The position numbers and the translations under genes are program-made. Under the pieces are notes generated by a model. The model saw nothing but the letters and a program-made list of their open reading frames with translations. It ran no database searches and was not told the DNA's origin. A stretch of DNA of 64,000 bases from the NCBI RefSeq assembly GCF_000219625.1, contig NC_018216.1, forward strand, positions 1,302,001 through 1,366,000. Direction: 5' to 3'. The DNA is from Zymoseptoria tritici IPO323 (lineage: Eukaryota; Ascomycota; Dothideomycetes; Mycosphaerellales; Mycosphaerellaceae). Below, piece after piece: positions 43,919 to 54,240 of the stretch (positions are counted from its first letter, which is position 1; the number at the start of each line of letters is the position of its first letter).

Positions 43919-45634
43919 ATGTCGGCTCTCTTCAATGGACTTCGGTCCAGCCATCGGGCTGAGCAACGCGCTCCACAAGATGCATATACCGACGAGAAGC
44001 AAATCGCGGATACTCAGGCTTCGTCCGAGACTGGAAGCGAGAGCGAAGTCGCCGCGGCACTGGGGATCAACGAGAAGAAGCTACTTAGAAAGCTGGACAT
44101 GCACCTCCTGCCTGGAGTCTGTGCTCTATACTTGCTCTCGTTCCTGGACCGCAGCAACGTCGCCAATGCAAGGCTTGAAGGGCTCACGACCGACTTGGGT
44201 ATGACTGGTAACCAATATCTGACTGGTTTGACTATCTTCTTCATCGGCTACATTCTGCTCGAGGTGTTGTGGAATGTTATCCTCAAGCGCGTGGGGCCGA
44301 AGATCTGGCTGCCTTTGATCACCTTCGTTTGGGGCATCGTCGCCACGGCACAAGGTGCTGTCGTGAACAATGGAGGAGCGAGCGGGATTGCCGGATTCTT
44401 CGTGGTCCGGTTTATGCGTGAGTGTTCGGCCGTGGGCAAAGTCAGAGAAGCTATGATACTGACGAATGTACAGTCGGTGTTACTGAGGGTGGGCTCTTCC
44501 CGGGTGTGGTATTCTACCTTTCGATGTGGTATAAACGCTCAGAACGTCAATTCCGCATCGCGCTGTTCTTCGCTATGGCTTCACTGGCTGGTGCGTTTGG
44601 GGGTATTATGGCGTACGGCATCGGATTCATGCGAGGCGTTGGAGGTCTGTCTGGGTGGTAAGCAACAAGCAACCCTTATTGTTCACTCTCTATACTAGGA
44701 GTGCTTCGCTGACTCTGGCATATAGGCGATGGATCTTCATCCTCGAAGGACTTTTGGTAGGTATAGTCCTCACCATCGATTGCAGAGCATCACTAATTCC
44801 TTTCAGACCATCGTCTTCGCCGTGGCGGCTTACTGGTTCATTGCCGACTGGCCCTCCAAGGCCACCTTCATCAGCGAGGACGAGCGATCATACATCAACG
44901 CCCGTCTCAAGAATGACAGCGATGCGACTCAGAACGAAGGCTTCACTTGGGACAACGTCTGGCTGGCCTTCAAGGATCCCAAGGTGTGGCTCTACAACGC
45001 TGTCTTCCACACCCTGAGTCTGCCCCTGTACACCTTGTCGCTCTTCCTTCCGTCGATCATCAAGGCTCTTGGATACAAAGCTTGGGAAGCTCAGCTGCTC
45101 ACTGTACCACCTTACGCTCTGGCTACCATCCTCACTGTCGTCTACGCCGTGGTTTCGGAGAAATACCACATTCGCGCACCCTTCATCATCTTCTCTTCAA
45201 CCATTGCAATCATCGGCTACGCTATCCTCCTCGGCAACACCGACCCTCTCGCGAGCCCAGGTGTGAGCTACGTCGGTGTCTTCTTCGCCGCAGCGGGAAT
45301 CTACCCATCCGTGGCCCTCGGACTGAGCTGGCCAGCGATGAACGTCAGTGGTCAGACAAAGCGTGCTACCGCCAATGGTCTGCAGATCACAATCGGTAAT
45401 TTGGGAGCCGTCATTGGTACGCAGCTGTACCGATCTACTGATGGACCGAGATATATTGTCGGCCACAGCGTGGCTATGGGCTATCTGGTAGGCAACATTG
45501 CGGTTGTTGCGACTTTGTGGTGGTATTTGACGAAGATCAACAACGAGAGGGATCGCAAGGCCGAGTTGGAGCCGGAGGTGCTTACCGGAGAGTTTAAGGG
45601 TGATGATGATCCTCGCTGGAGATTCAGAGTTTGA
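43919..45634 (+). CDS. MFS transporter, Dal5/Tna1-type anion:cation symporter
   Basis: Plasma-membrane 12-helix carrier of the allantoate/nicotinate permease family; substrate not predictable from sequence. CDS join(43919..44417,44474..44657,44726..44756,44807..45634), 513 aa. Introns are 56, 68 and 50 nt, and the third exon is only 31 nt. Hallmarks: cytosolic N-terminus with KLLRKLDMHLLPGVCALYLL then SFLDRSNVANARLEGL (family signature at TM1), GYILLEVLWNVILKRVGPK, VTEGGLFPGVVFYLSMWYKR (the classic TEA/G-GLFPG motif), and GWRWIFILEGLLT. Six further hydrophobic segments follow, with LSWPAMNVSGQTKRATANGL before TM11. All expected landmarks are intact. Confidence 0.92.
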
Positions 45635-46108
45635 ACAACGATTGAGGAGCGAAGTGGCAGGAATGAAAAACGTCGCAGATCAAATGACTGTAAGCTTGAA
45701 CAACAGCACTAGGTTCTCCGGACGGCACAGGGATCAATGGATAGACAGCTGGGACAAGGAGACAACAACTTCATTTGACGCAACATTTGTACAAGCTGTG
45801 CAAGTAATCTGAGTGGTTGTGCTATCAAGAGTAAGGTGCCTTTTCGAGCCTCTTCAGCGGTAAGTTGCCCGAGTGCTTTGACGCTTCGACCTTCCGAATG
45901 CGGGTATTGCAAGCTTGACAATGACGTACCTGCTCTCGAATTTGTCGAAGTGAAGTGAATCCAAACATACACCACATGCCAAACATTCACACCTCTTCAA
46001 TTATCAATCCTGGCGGACCCAACTTCCGCCGCGGCGCCGCCACGCAATATCACCTCTCGCGGTATCTTCCTCTTCGGCCTTCTCCTCACTCTCGCCGTCG
46101 CCATCACA
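45635..46108. promoter_or_regulatory. Intergenic region upstream of the MDP-1-like gene
   Basis: About 470 bp. GAAGTGAAGTGAA at 45948-45960 repeats the motif seen upstream of other genes. Directly upstream of 46109 and in frame, about 18 codons encode a hydrophobic stretch (GIFLFGLLLTLAVAIT) without an ATG, so a spliced membrane-anchored isoform is conceivable. Confidence 0.4.
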
Positions 46109-46723
46109 ATGGGCCGCAACCGCCCCTCCACCCTCGTCTCACCCAACACCTCTCCACCCTCAACTTTCACCGACGGTCTCCCGCTTCCAAAGTTCATGTG
46201 TTTCGACTTGGATTATACTCTTTGGCCCTTCTGGGTCGACACGCATGTCACAGGCCCTTTCAAACCCCACGCCTCCGGCCAACACGCCACAGACCGCTAC
46301 GGCGAGACCTGCGCCTTCTACGCCGATGTGCCCTCGATACTGCAGCACATCAAGCACCACGATATCACCCTCGGAGCAGCATCGCGGACGTCAGCGCCAG
46401 AGTTGGCAAGGAGTCTGCTCTCTCTTCTACGGATACCCGATGGCGAAGACGGTGGGAAATCGAATCGCACAGCGAAGAGTGTTTTCGACTACATGGAGAT
46501 ATACCCCGGTTCGAAGATCACGCATTTCAAAGCTTTGCAGAGGAAAAGCGGGATCGCGTACGAGGAGATGTTGTTCTTTGACGACGAGTCGAGGAATAAG
46601 AATGTGGAGGAATTGGGGGTTGTGATGAAGTTGGTGAGGGATGGAGTGACGGTCAAGGAGATTGATGAGGGGGTGGAGTTGTGGAGGAAGAGAAATAATC
46701 GTTTGGCGAAAGACGGTGAATGA
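46109..46723 (+). CDS. Magnesium-dependent phosphatase-1-like HAD phosphatase
   Basis: 204 aa, single exon. HAD-superfamily phosphatase of the MDP-1 type, which in mammals acts on phosphotyrosine and fructosamine-6-phosphate; fungal substrate unknown. Motif I is FDLDYTLWPFWVDTH (nucleophile Asp in D-L-D), motif II LGAASRTSAPELA (Thr/Ser), a Lys region at GSKITHFKALQ, and motif III LFFDDESRNKNVEELGV (acid pair D-D). Order, spacing and length fit MDP-1 closely. The first ATG in frame is 46109; a hydrophobic in-frame extension upstream lacks a start codon. Confidence 0.9.
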   Translation: MGRNRPSTLVSPNTSPPSTFTDGLPLPKFMCFDLDYTLWPFWVDTHVTGPFKPHASGQHATDRYGETCAFYADVPSILQHIKHHDITLGAASRTSAPELARSLLSLLRIPDGEDGGKSNRTAKSVFDYMEIYPGSKITHFKALQRKSGIAYEEMLFFDDESRNKNVEELGVVMKLVRDGVTVKEIDEGVELWRKRNNRLAKDGE

Positions 46724-47418
46724 AGTCATCAAGAGACCGTGGAGCTTCAACAAGAATCACCGGAAAATATGTGAAATAACAGCTGTTGGAGCCCAAGAAA
46801 CTGCCTTTCGATGATGCTCGCCTCCGTGGCTACGAGCGAATTTCGCGAGCAGTCGGGCAAAAGCTTCAGCAGAAAACGGCGACATCGCCAGCTCAGACCC
46901 GATAGCCGCCGCAGCGGGCGAGAGAGACGAACACACCGCGCACAGCCAGGCGGAATAGACGACTAGACGATGCAACAATGACAAGCACGAACGAGGGACA
47001 CGACCGAGCATGAGTGAATTCATCATTAGCTCAATACAGCATGGGGTATAGACAGCATTGCACCTCGTGATTCCATCCCTTCGAGCAAAACCTCAATCAT
47101 CGCTTGCCAGTAACGCCAAAGCCGCCATGGAAACGTAATCTAAACTCCCACTTGCTATTTCCTATAGCCATGCAATGTCGCTGGAATTGCCCCTTTGCGC
47201 CGGAGAACCGAATATGAAAAACCGCGATGAGAGTATGTGGGCCGTTAACGCTGCGCTCGAAGTAAACCCGCCAAAAATGCAAGATACGCCGTCAACCCTT
47301 CGTGATGGTGTGTTGATGTTCGTAAATTACTCGCTCAACTCGTCGTGAAGCGATCTGTCGTTGACTGTGATGTTTCTGGGATAGTGCGTCGATGTATCGT
47401 CTACTGGAAGGCAGCATT
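46724..47418. other. Intergenic region between convergent MDP-1-like and Cdc4-like genes
   Basis: About 695 bp. No recognisable gene, repeat or RNA element on either strand. Confidence 0.55.
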
Positions 47419-50400
47419 CTACGCTGCCGCTGCCGCCTCTTGGTCCACAGAGCCGGCGTCGACGTCCTCGATTTCGCGACCGCGACAGTCGACGACGACT
47501 CGACGGCCGCGCTGGCTCTCTGGTACACCATCGCGGGAAGCTCCAAAGTCGAGGACCTGCGTTAATGTTAGCAATCGTATCATGTGGTCATTGACAAGAG
47601 GACGTTCGACTCACCTCGATGTATGTGAGGGCGTTGCGCTGCACGGCAGCAACGCAACGACGCTCGTCAAAGCGAACCTGCCAGACTCCACTAAGGTCCG
47701 TCAGGAGATCGCGGACGCACTCGCCGTTCTTCACGTTCCACATCTTCAAAGTCCTATCAGAACCCGAGATGACCTTCTGACCATCGTGCTGGAAGCAGGT
47801 AATCGCGCCGGTGTGCGCCGAAAGGGTGAATTTGCATGAGCCAGACTCCGGATCCCAAATACGGAGTGTACTGTCCGCTGCAGCTGAGACGAGACGGTCG
47901 TGGCTAAGATCCAAGAGGCCGACAAGAGAGGTGTGGCCTTCCAAGTTATGCAAGCACGCACCGGAGGCGAGATCCCAGACCTTGACGAGGTTATCCATCG
48001 AGCCGGAGATGCAGCGACCGCGGTCGTGGTCGAGAACGACACTGTAAACCTTTTGAGTATGGCCTTGGAGGCGATGCAAGAGATCTCCGGTTGAGATCTT
48101 CCACACACGGACCGTGCAGTCGTACGAGCCAGAGATTAGAGTATCCCCGTGAGCCGCAATGGCGCGCACCGAATTATGGTGACCCGAGAGCGTACGAAGG
48201 AAGTACGGATTATCGCGGTCGTTAGCCGGAGGTCCAGCCTGGAAGATCTGGCGGTCGCCCGGCTGCGGAAGCTTCCAAACGCGAAGGGTGGAGTCTCGAG
48301 AGCCGGTGATGATGAGAGGCTCCTTCGGCATCATGATAGGAGTTCCATCTGCTTCGGTGTCAATCTGCACGGGCTTCAGGATGACCAAGCAGCGCACAGT
48401 TGACGTGTGACCTTGGAATGTCTGCAGACACTTTCCAGTCTTGATGTCCCAGACTCGAACACTTCGGTCGGTGGAGCCCGAAACAAGAGTGTCGCCTTCG
48501 TACTGCAGAGCCCAGACTCCACCCTCATGACCTTCGAGGCGATTGCGTAAGGCTCCTGTCTTGGTATCGTATACATTGATCTTTGTGTCGTCACTACCGG
48601 TAAGGATCTTGTCGCTGTCGAACAAAAGGCAGGTAACCACATGGCGATGGTGCGCTCTGAAGGCAAGGTGTTGTGGCTGAGTTTCTTCGTTCATCCAGGC
48701 TTTGCGAATCATGTGATGGCGTTGATAGAGAGATTTGAAGAGATGCATGTTGCGGAGGCTCTCGAGACCGTTGTCAGGATGCGGGACAGCCTGCATAGCT
48801 GCATGAGCGAATGCGTTGGCGCCCTTGGCGGTGCCGAGAAGCTTCAGCCACTTGCTGTTAGGCGTGGGTGTCGGCTTCGTGACAGCGGAAGACGCATGAG
48901 CGGGGCGACGCTTCGACTTCTTGGAGCTGGAGGCTTTGCCGACTGACTTCTTCTTCATCGTCCTTGTGGTGACAGTCGACGAAGCCGTCAATTCGTCGTC
49001 GCTAACGACGGTGGAGTCCATCATTGGCTCAGGCGTTTGACTTAAGAGAGGTCTGCTGAGGTCCTCTTCGTAGCCATCCTCGCCGGGATGCTGCCAGCCC
49101 CAGCCCTCGCGGACAGCTCTCGCAATTTCGCCATCAGGCAGAATGAATTCATCACGCTGGAGTAAATCCTTCCACGCCTTCTCATCTGAGTTGATGAGCT
49201 TCCTCCATTTTTTCGAAACCTGTGCAGCGCGGCACATGCTCTGGGCGTCGAGGAATCGGGTGATGTTGAGACCAAGCTCCGGAGGCAGGACGCTGAACGG
49301 ATCACACTTCAAGGCAGGGTTGACCACATTAGCCACCATCTGCAAAGTAGGTTTGGCACAGCGTCGCAGAAACTGGTAGACCAAGTAAGTTTGCATTGCT
49401 TCGGGCATGCTGTCGAAAGCGTCGACCATGGTAGGGATGTCCATGATGGTGGGCGCGGCAGTGGTAGCTTGCTGACGCTGTGCTCCATGCGTAAACTTGT
49501 AGGGAGCCTTGCCTGACCTCTTGGACGACTGAGAATCAAACGATCTTGAGCTTTGAGTCTTGCTGCTGTCATCCTCCAAGTCCAATCCGGAGACGATGCT
49601 GGCATTTTCATCATTGTGCTCGGCGAAAGAAGTATCGAAAGCATTCTGGCGTGATGCCAGATTTGCAGCTGCCGTTATGGGTGACAAGCTTGGACTCGGG
49701 AGGCTGGCGTCTTGATGCGTGTTCGTCAGTAGATTTGGCAGAGCAAGGCGTCGTGGCTCCCCGACACGTGCAGGATCAAAGTCCGTCTCCGCGATGGGCG
49801 GCGTGGCAGTCGCGTCAGCTCGCTGGCTTGACGATGCAGAAAGCGAGAGATCTCCAAACTGTCTCTTCCTGCTCTTCTCGGCGCCGAAAAGTGGTGGGCC
49901 AAGCTGGCCATCGTTTTCCACGAGCTCGTTGTCTGCCATAGTCACATCGTCCTCATCGTTCTGTAGCTCACGCACTCTCGAGTGCGAGGGCCTGAGGACG
50001 CCCCTGTTCTTGCTGCGTCCATGAGCGTTGTGGATGTTCCTCGGAATAGCACCAGCTGAATCCGCATCTGGCGTCACAGGACCTGCATTGCTCCCTGAAG
50101 GAAGCGCCCTCGCCGCACTGGTTTCGTTGAGGGAAGGCTGTTCGTCCTGCTCCGAAGACGTCCTACGTAAGCTAGAGCGCTGCTTCTTTGCCCTCCTCTG
50201 CAAGCTCGCCAGCTCCGCAGCCTCTGCTATCGACGGCGGGGTGGCAGTCCGCTTTGGAGCACTCGAAGCCCTGACGTTGTGCATTTTCTTGATCAGCGCA
50301 GTCTCGGTGTCACGATCTGATATTTCATAGCCATGCTGCTTCTCCTCCTGCCGAATGGCGCCCTTGCTCTTGTGGATCTTCGCTTGTAATTCCTGGTATC

Positions 50401-50818
50401 TCCGCATCGTCTCGTCAGGGTCCTCAGACTCGTGAAACATCGTCGGGCGGCCGTTCACATCGAAGCAGAATCGCTTGATCGAATGAGGCGTGGGAGAAAA
50501 GGCGAGTGGGTATTGTTTCGGATCTCGGTCGTACAGGTCTTTGGGAGGTTTCATGACGAGCGGAGGAAGCGACACCGTTGTGGTGGTTGTGACCGTGGTG
50601 ACAGTCTGCTGAGTAGCAGGTCCAAAGGAGAGCTGTGCCATGGTCGAATGTTGCGGAGGCATCATAGTCGTGGACGTGCTTGTCGACGCGGAAGGTGCGC
50701 TTTGATTGAGAGACACTTCTTCGGCTGGCGATGCTGGAGCAGTAGAAAGGATGGTCTCCGGAGCGAAGGCATGCGCAGGTTGCTGTAGACCTAAGCCTAC
50801 GGATCGAGGAGGGTCCAT
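47419..50818 (-). CDS. cdc4: Cdc4-like F-box/WD40 protein, SCF ubiquitin-ligase substrate receptor
   Basis: Recognises phosphorylated substrates (in yeast Sic1, Gcn4 and others) for the SCF ubiquitin ligase. CDS complement(join(47419..47556,47615..50818)), 1113 aa; one 58-nt intron (GCTAAC branch) precedes the last 45 codons. Layout: long disordered N-terminus with Ser/Thr/Pro and basic patches (1-450), dimerisation-like helix (FDSMPEAMQTYLVYQFLRRC, about 468-490), F-box (about 505-552: DPFSVLPPELGLNITRFLD...VSKKWRKLINSDEKAWKDLL), a Lys-rich linker with SKKSKRRP, then about eight WD40 repeats from residue 722 on (LTGSDDTKINVYDTKTG, LVSGSTDRSVRVWDIKTGKC and so on). This order is characteristic of Cdc4/Pop1/Fbw7 and not of Met30. 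The tail ends in five alanines. Confidence 0.9.
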
Positions 50819-51421
50819 ATCGAATCGTCGTGATCGTGGTACGAGGTCAAAGGGTGTGGGCCGAGCGGGACTCTACGCGTGGAGGCGAGAGCTCGCGAAG
50901 AGTATCGTGACGACTGGAGGACGAGCTGTCATGAGTATGAAAGGTCTGAATTGTTTGTTGCTCGGTGAATGACAGGACCTTGATCACGCTGGCAGTCAAG
51001 GCGTGGAGCGAGCGGAGGTCAAAGAAAGCCGTTATCCGTCATCCGTCACAACGGCCTTCCTTTGGCGGGAAAGAGGGATGTCTTGCCCCTGTTCTGTGAG
51101 GAATTCCGGAAGGGGGTTGTCGGCGTGGAGGAGACGTTCGGTATGGAAGTAGGTCACGGAGACGGTTGACAACGCGTGAAGTCTGGTCGTGAAGTCCGCG
51201 GGGAGGAGTTGCGATTCCTACGAAGTTCGGCAAGCACAGGACCGCCAAGGACGACGACGACGTCGTCTATCCTTGTTTAAAACGAGGCTTTCTTTCTTTC
51301 GCCTCACAAACAACCACGACGGAGAGTTAATGCGCTTTCAGGTACGCGGCGAATGGCACATCACAGAAACATTGCAATGTCGACCGGTCCTACTTTGGAG
51401 GCCAAAATCTCCTTGAGAGGC
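50819..51421. promoter_or_regulatory. Promoter region of the Cdc4-like gene, up to the Fot1 insertion
   Basis: About 600 bp of ordinary base composition that ends sharply at the TA target site of the Fot1 element. CpA and TpG are not depleted here, so RIP has not visibly spread leftwards. Confidence 0.5.
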
Positions 51422-51423
51422 TA

Positions 51424-51463
51424 GAAGGGGGGCCCATGCTATGCACGGATTACGTAATGCAAC
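51424..51463 (+). repeat. Left terminal inverted repeat of the Fot1 element
   Basis: 40 bp beginning GAAGGGGGGCCC. Three mismatches to the right repeat; two are A/G or C/T transitions of the RIP type. TA target duplication precedes it. Confidence 0.92.
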
Positions 51464-51531
51464 ATCTCGAATTCTGAGAACGTCGAATCCACGATTTTAT
51501 CACAACTTCCACGAATTAATACGCAACAACT

Positions 51532-52535
51532 ATAGCTCTAATTAATGCTGCGTTAAAGAAGCTAAAAGAGAGTAATAGAAAGAAAATTTAGGAAATTGCT
51601 ACGGAGCATAATATGCATAGAACGACGTTGTAGCGCCGTTACAAAGGACTAACCGAATCTTAAGCTCGACGCGATGAGAATAACTCTATTCTCTTATACT
51701 AACAAGAACGCACCCTTATAGCCTATATCGACACCCTTATACGCAAAGGCATACTACCGACGCCTAATATAGTTCTTACCTTCGTATACGACATCGCAAA
51801 GGTCCGTCTAAGCCGCTACTAGGTGCTACGATTCGTAAAGAGACACTAGCAAGAGATCGATTCGAGATACCTTAATCCCCTCGACAAGAACCGCAAGAAG
51901 GTAGACTCTACAAGGCAATATAAGGCATACTACGACCTTATTACTAGCAAGACAGAGCAGTATAATATTAAGCCCTAGAACATCTACAATATAGACAAGA
52001 AGGGCTTCTTAATCGGTATACTTTAGAAGTTAAAGCGTATATTTACGAAGGAGTATAAGAACTTAGGGCGGTTTATTAGTAATATCTAAGATAGCAGTCG
52101 TAAGTAGATAACACTTATTGCAGTAATCTGTGCTAATAGCACCTTACTACTACTAGCATTAATATATAAGGCAGTAACCGGCAACATCTAGTCCTTATAG
52201 GTGCAGGACTTTAACGACGAGTACTATGCGTTCTTCGCATCTTTACCGAATAGCTAGACTAACAACAACCTTAGATTATACTAGCTAAAGAAGGTATTCG
52301 AGCCTCTGTTAAAGTAGAAGGCTAGCAGAGGCTACAGGTTGCTTATTATTAACGGCTATAGATTACACGTAAACATAGTATTCCTGCAGTACTGCATTAA
52401 CTACCGCATCCTCGTAGCTGTGTTTCCACCTTATTTAACACACCGCCTTTAACCTCTAGATGTTAGTCTCTTCGCCGCGTTAGCTAGCTACTATAGCACA
52501 GAACTATTACGATTCCTTTACTACTCTAAGGGCTT
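51532..52535 (+). pseudogene. Fot1/Pogo transposase, 5' part (interrupted, premature stops)
   Basis: The likely start codon at 51532 is now ATA (from ATG by RIP). An N-terminal HTH of CENP-B type is readable (IATEHNMHRTTLQRRYKGL). Then come NIYNIDKKGFLIG, where the family has Y-N-M-D-E-K-G (first catalytic Asp kept), a damaged second catalytic region LIINGYRLH (family D-G-H-G-S-H), and VFPPYLTHRLQPLDVSLF, a very characteristic Pogo/Fot1 segment. The 3' part resumes at 59497 in the same frame after the Gypsy element and its GGCTT duplication. Confidence 0.9.
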
Positions 52536-52913
52536 TGTGAGGATCCCCTTACGTGAGCGCAGTCTGGCCTTATCTCCCCTAAGCTGGGCTAACCTGGTTT
52601 CGAAGGACATAACAACGAGCTATCCTAGTTACGAAGAGCGCAACAGCGTACGGATTAAGGCAGTCCGATCTAGCTTACCTCTTAATGCCTAACGATAAGG
52701 ATTAAAGGGCTACGAAGGGACAGACGATCCCGCTTATAACGAGAGAAGTAAAGGATAGGGGAATAGAACCTAGTAGTAGCTATGTATATAGCGAAGGAGG
52801 CTCTCCTCCTCTATTCCCTCCTTTAACGAATCGAGTTGTTATATTCTAAAACCTATTGTTCGATACTTCCCTACTTTAGTCTTTCCCTGCCTTATTACGA
52901 GGCAATCCTAATA
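52536..52913 (+). repeat. 5' LTR of the Gypsy element
   Basis: 378 bp, starts TGTGAGG and ends CCTAATA (CA end changed to TA). Differences from the 3' LTR look like CpA/TpG transitions, distributed in both copies. Confidence 0.93.
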
Positions 52914-52961
52914 CGTAATTCGTTCGAACTTACGTACTACGGTATCGAACCCCTAATCGAC

Positions 52962-54240
52962 ATAGCACCTAAGGCTACTCGTAGACGCGAGGAATCTCCT
53001 TCCGACACCTCTGCTCGCTAGTAGAGTGCTATACTAGCCGCTAAGTCCGACGCGGACGCCGCCGCCCGCTAGCTAAGCGCTACCTCTATCGCGGAAACCG
53101 TAGACGATGCCGGAACGACCTAGGAAGGCACCGACTCGACTACTTAGGCTAACCTAGTTTAAGGGGACGTACTAATCCGTAAGAAACGGAACTAGGAAGC
53201 CCGGGCGGAATACGAATTCCTCGAACTCTAGCAAAAGATTAAGGAACTCTAGAGCAAACTAGCCTTATATAGCCTAATTACCCTAAGGAGGGAGAAACTT
53301 GCTAAACTCTTTGTAGAAACAGACTATTTCGATAAGAATAAGGACAGCCTCCCTAAGTCTAAGGAACTACCCGTATTCGAAGGGAAGACCTGTGCTAATT
53401 ACGAAGACTAGCTCCGCGTAGTAGAACGCAACTTCCGCAGATACTATAGATTCTCTAACTAGGAGGACCGAAAGGTCGACTACGCCGCCGACTATATAGG
53501 CAAGCTCTAGCAAGACTACTAGGAGCGCTACGTAGATTAGCTCGACAGCTAGACTACGCTAACCTAGACTATAATAAAGGGAGTTATGCTTAACTCTATA
53601 GGGACAGAGGCGGAACGCCGTAAGAAGGCCTACGAACAATTGCGGAAGGCCTCCCTTAGAGACCGTACCCCCGACTAGCTCCTCGAAGAGCTAAAGATCC
53701 TTTAGAAGGAGTTAGAAGAAGAGAACGAGGGGCGCAAGATCCTTAACTTTAAGGCCTCCTTACTATAGAACTACCGCTCCCGCCTCTCTAACTACCCGGC
53801 TCCGGCTACTACGCTTATTAAGGCCTAAGAGAGGGTTAACAAAACCTATAGGATTATCGTAGGTTAGAAGTAGGAGTTAAGGGACAACCCGGGCTGTAGA
53901 AGAGGTAAGGGCAACCGAAAGAGACGTAGAAGTAATAGTATCGATAACTAGGATTCTAAGAAGTCTAAGTCGGAGGACGGATTAGACTAGAGGGGCCTAT
54001 CTAAGGCTACTTACTACGGTTGCCGCTAGGTCGGGCATATTAAGCGCGATTGCCCTAACCCTTCCCTCTAGAAGGACTCGGAAAAAGAGGCGCCCCCTAA
54101 GTAGATACTACTATCTTAGTAGGCTAGGTTCTCTATACTAAGGAGTAGCGTAGGATAGCGGAGCCGGGTCGGCGCTGCTATAAGCGTAGGCGCCTTATCG
54201 AAGTTACGCTAACCTTAAATAGTCTAGGGAGGACTAGAAC
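52962..54240 (+). pseudogene. Gypsy Gag (premature stops), with zinc knuckle
   Basis: Frame begins near 52962, where ATA stands for a probable ATG. The N-terminus is acidic/Ala-rich, the middle is a retrotransposon-Gag helical region (KLYVETDYFDKNKDSLPKS-like, near 53310-53370), and the C-terminus has a CCHC knuckle (CRQVGHIKRDC, Trp/Gln codon mutated) at about 54021. The right boundary is approximate because the shift to the Pol frame lies between the knuckle and the protease. Confidence 0.82.
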
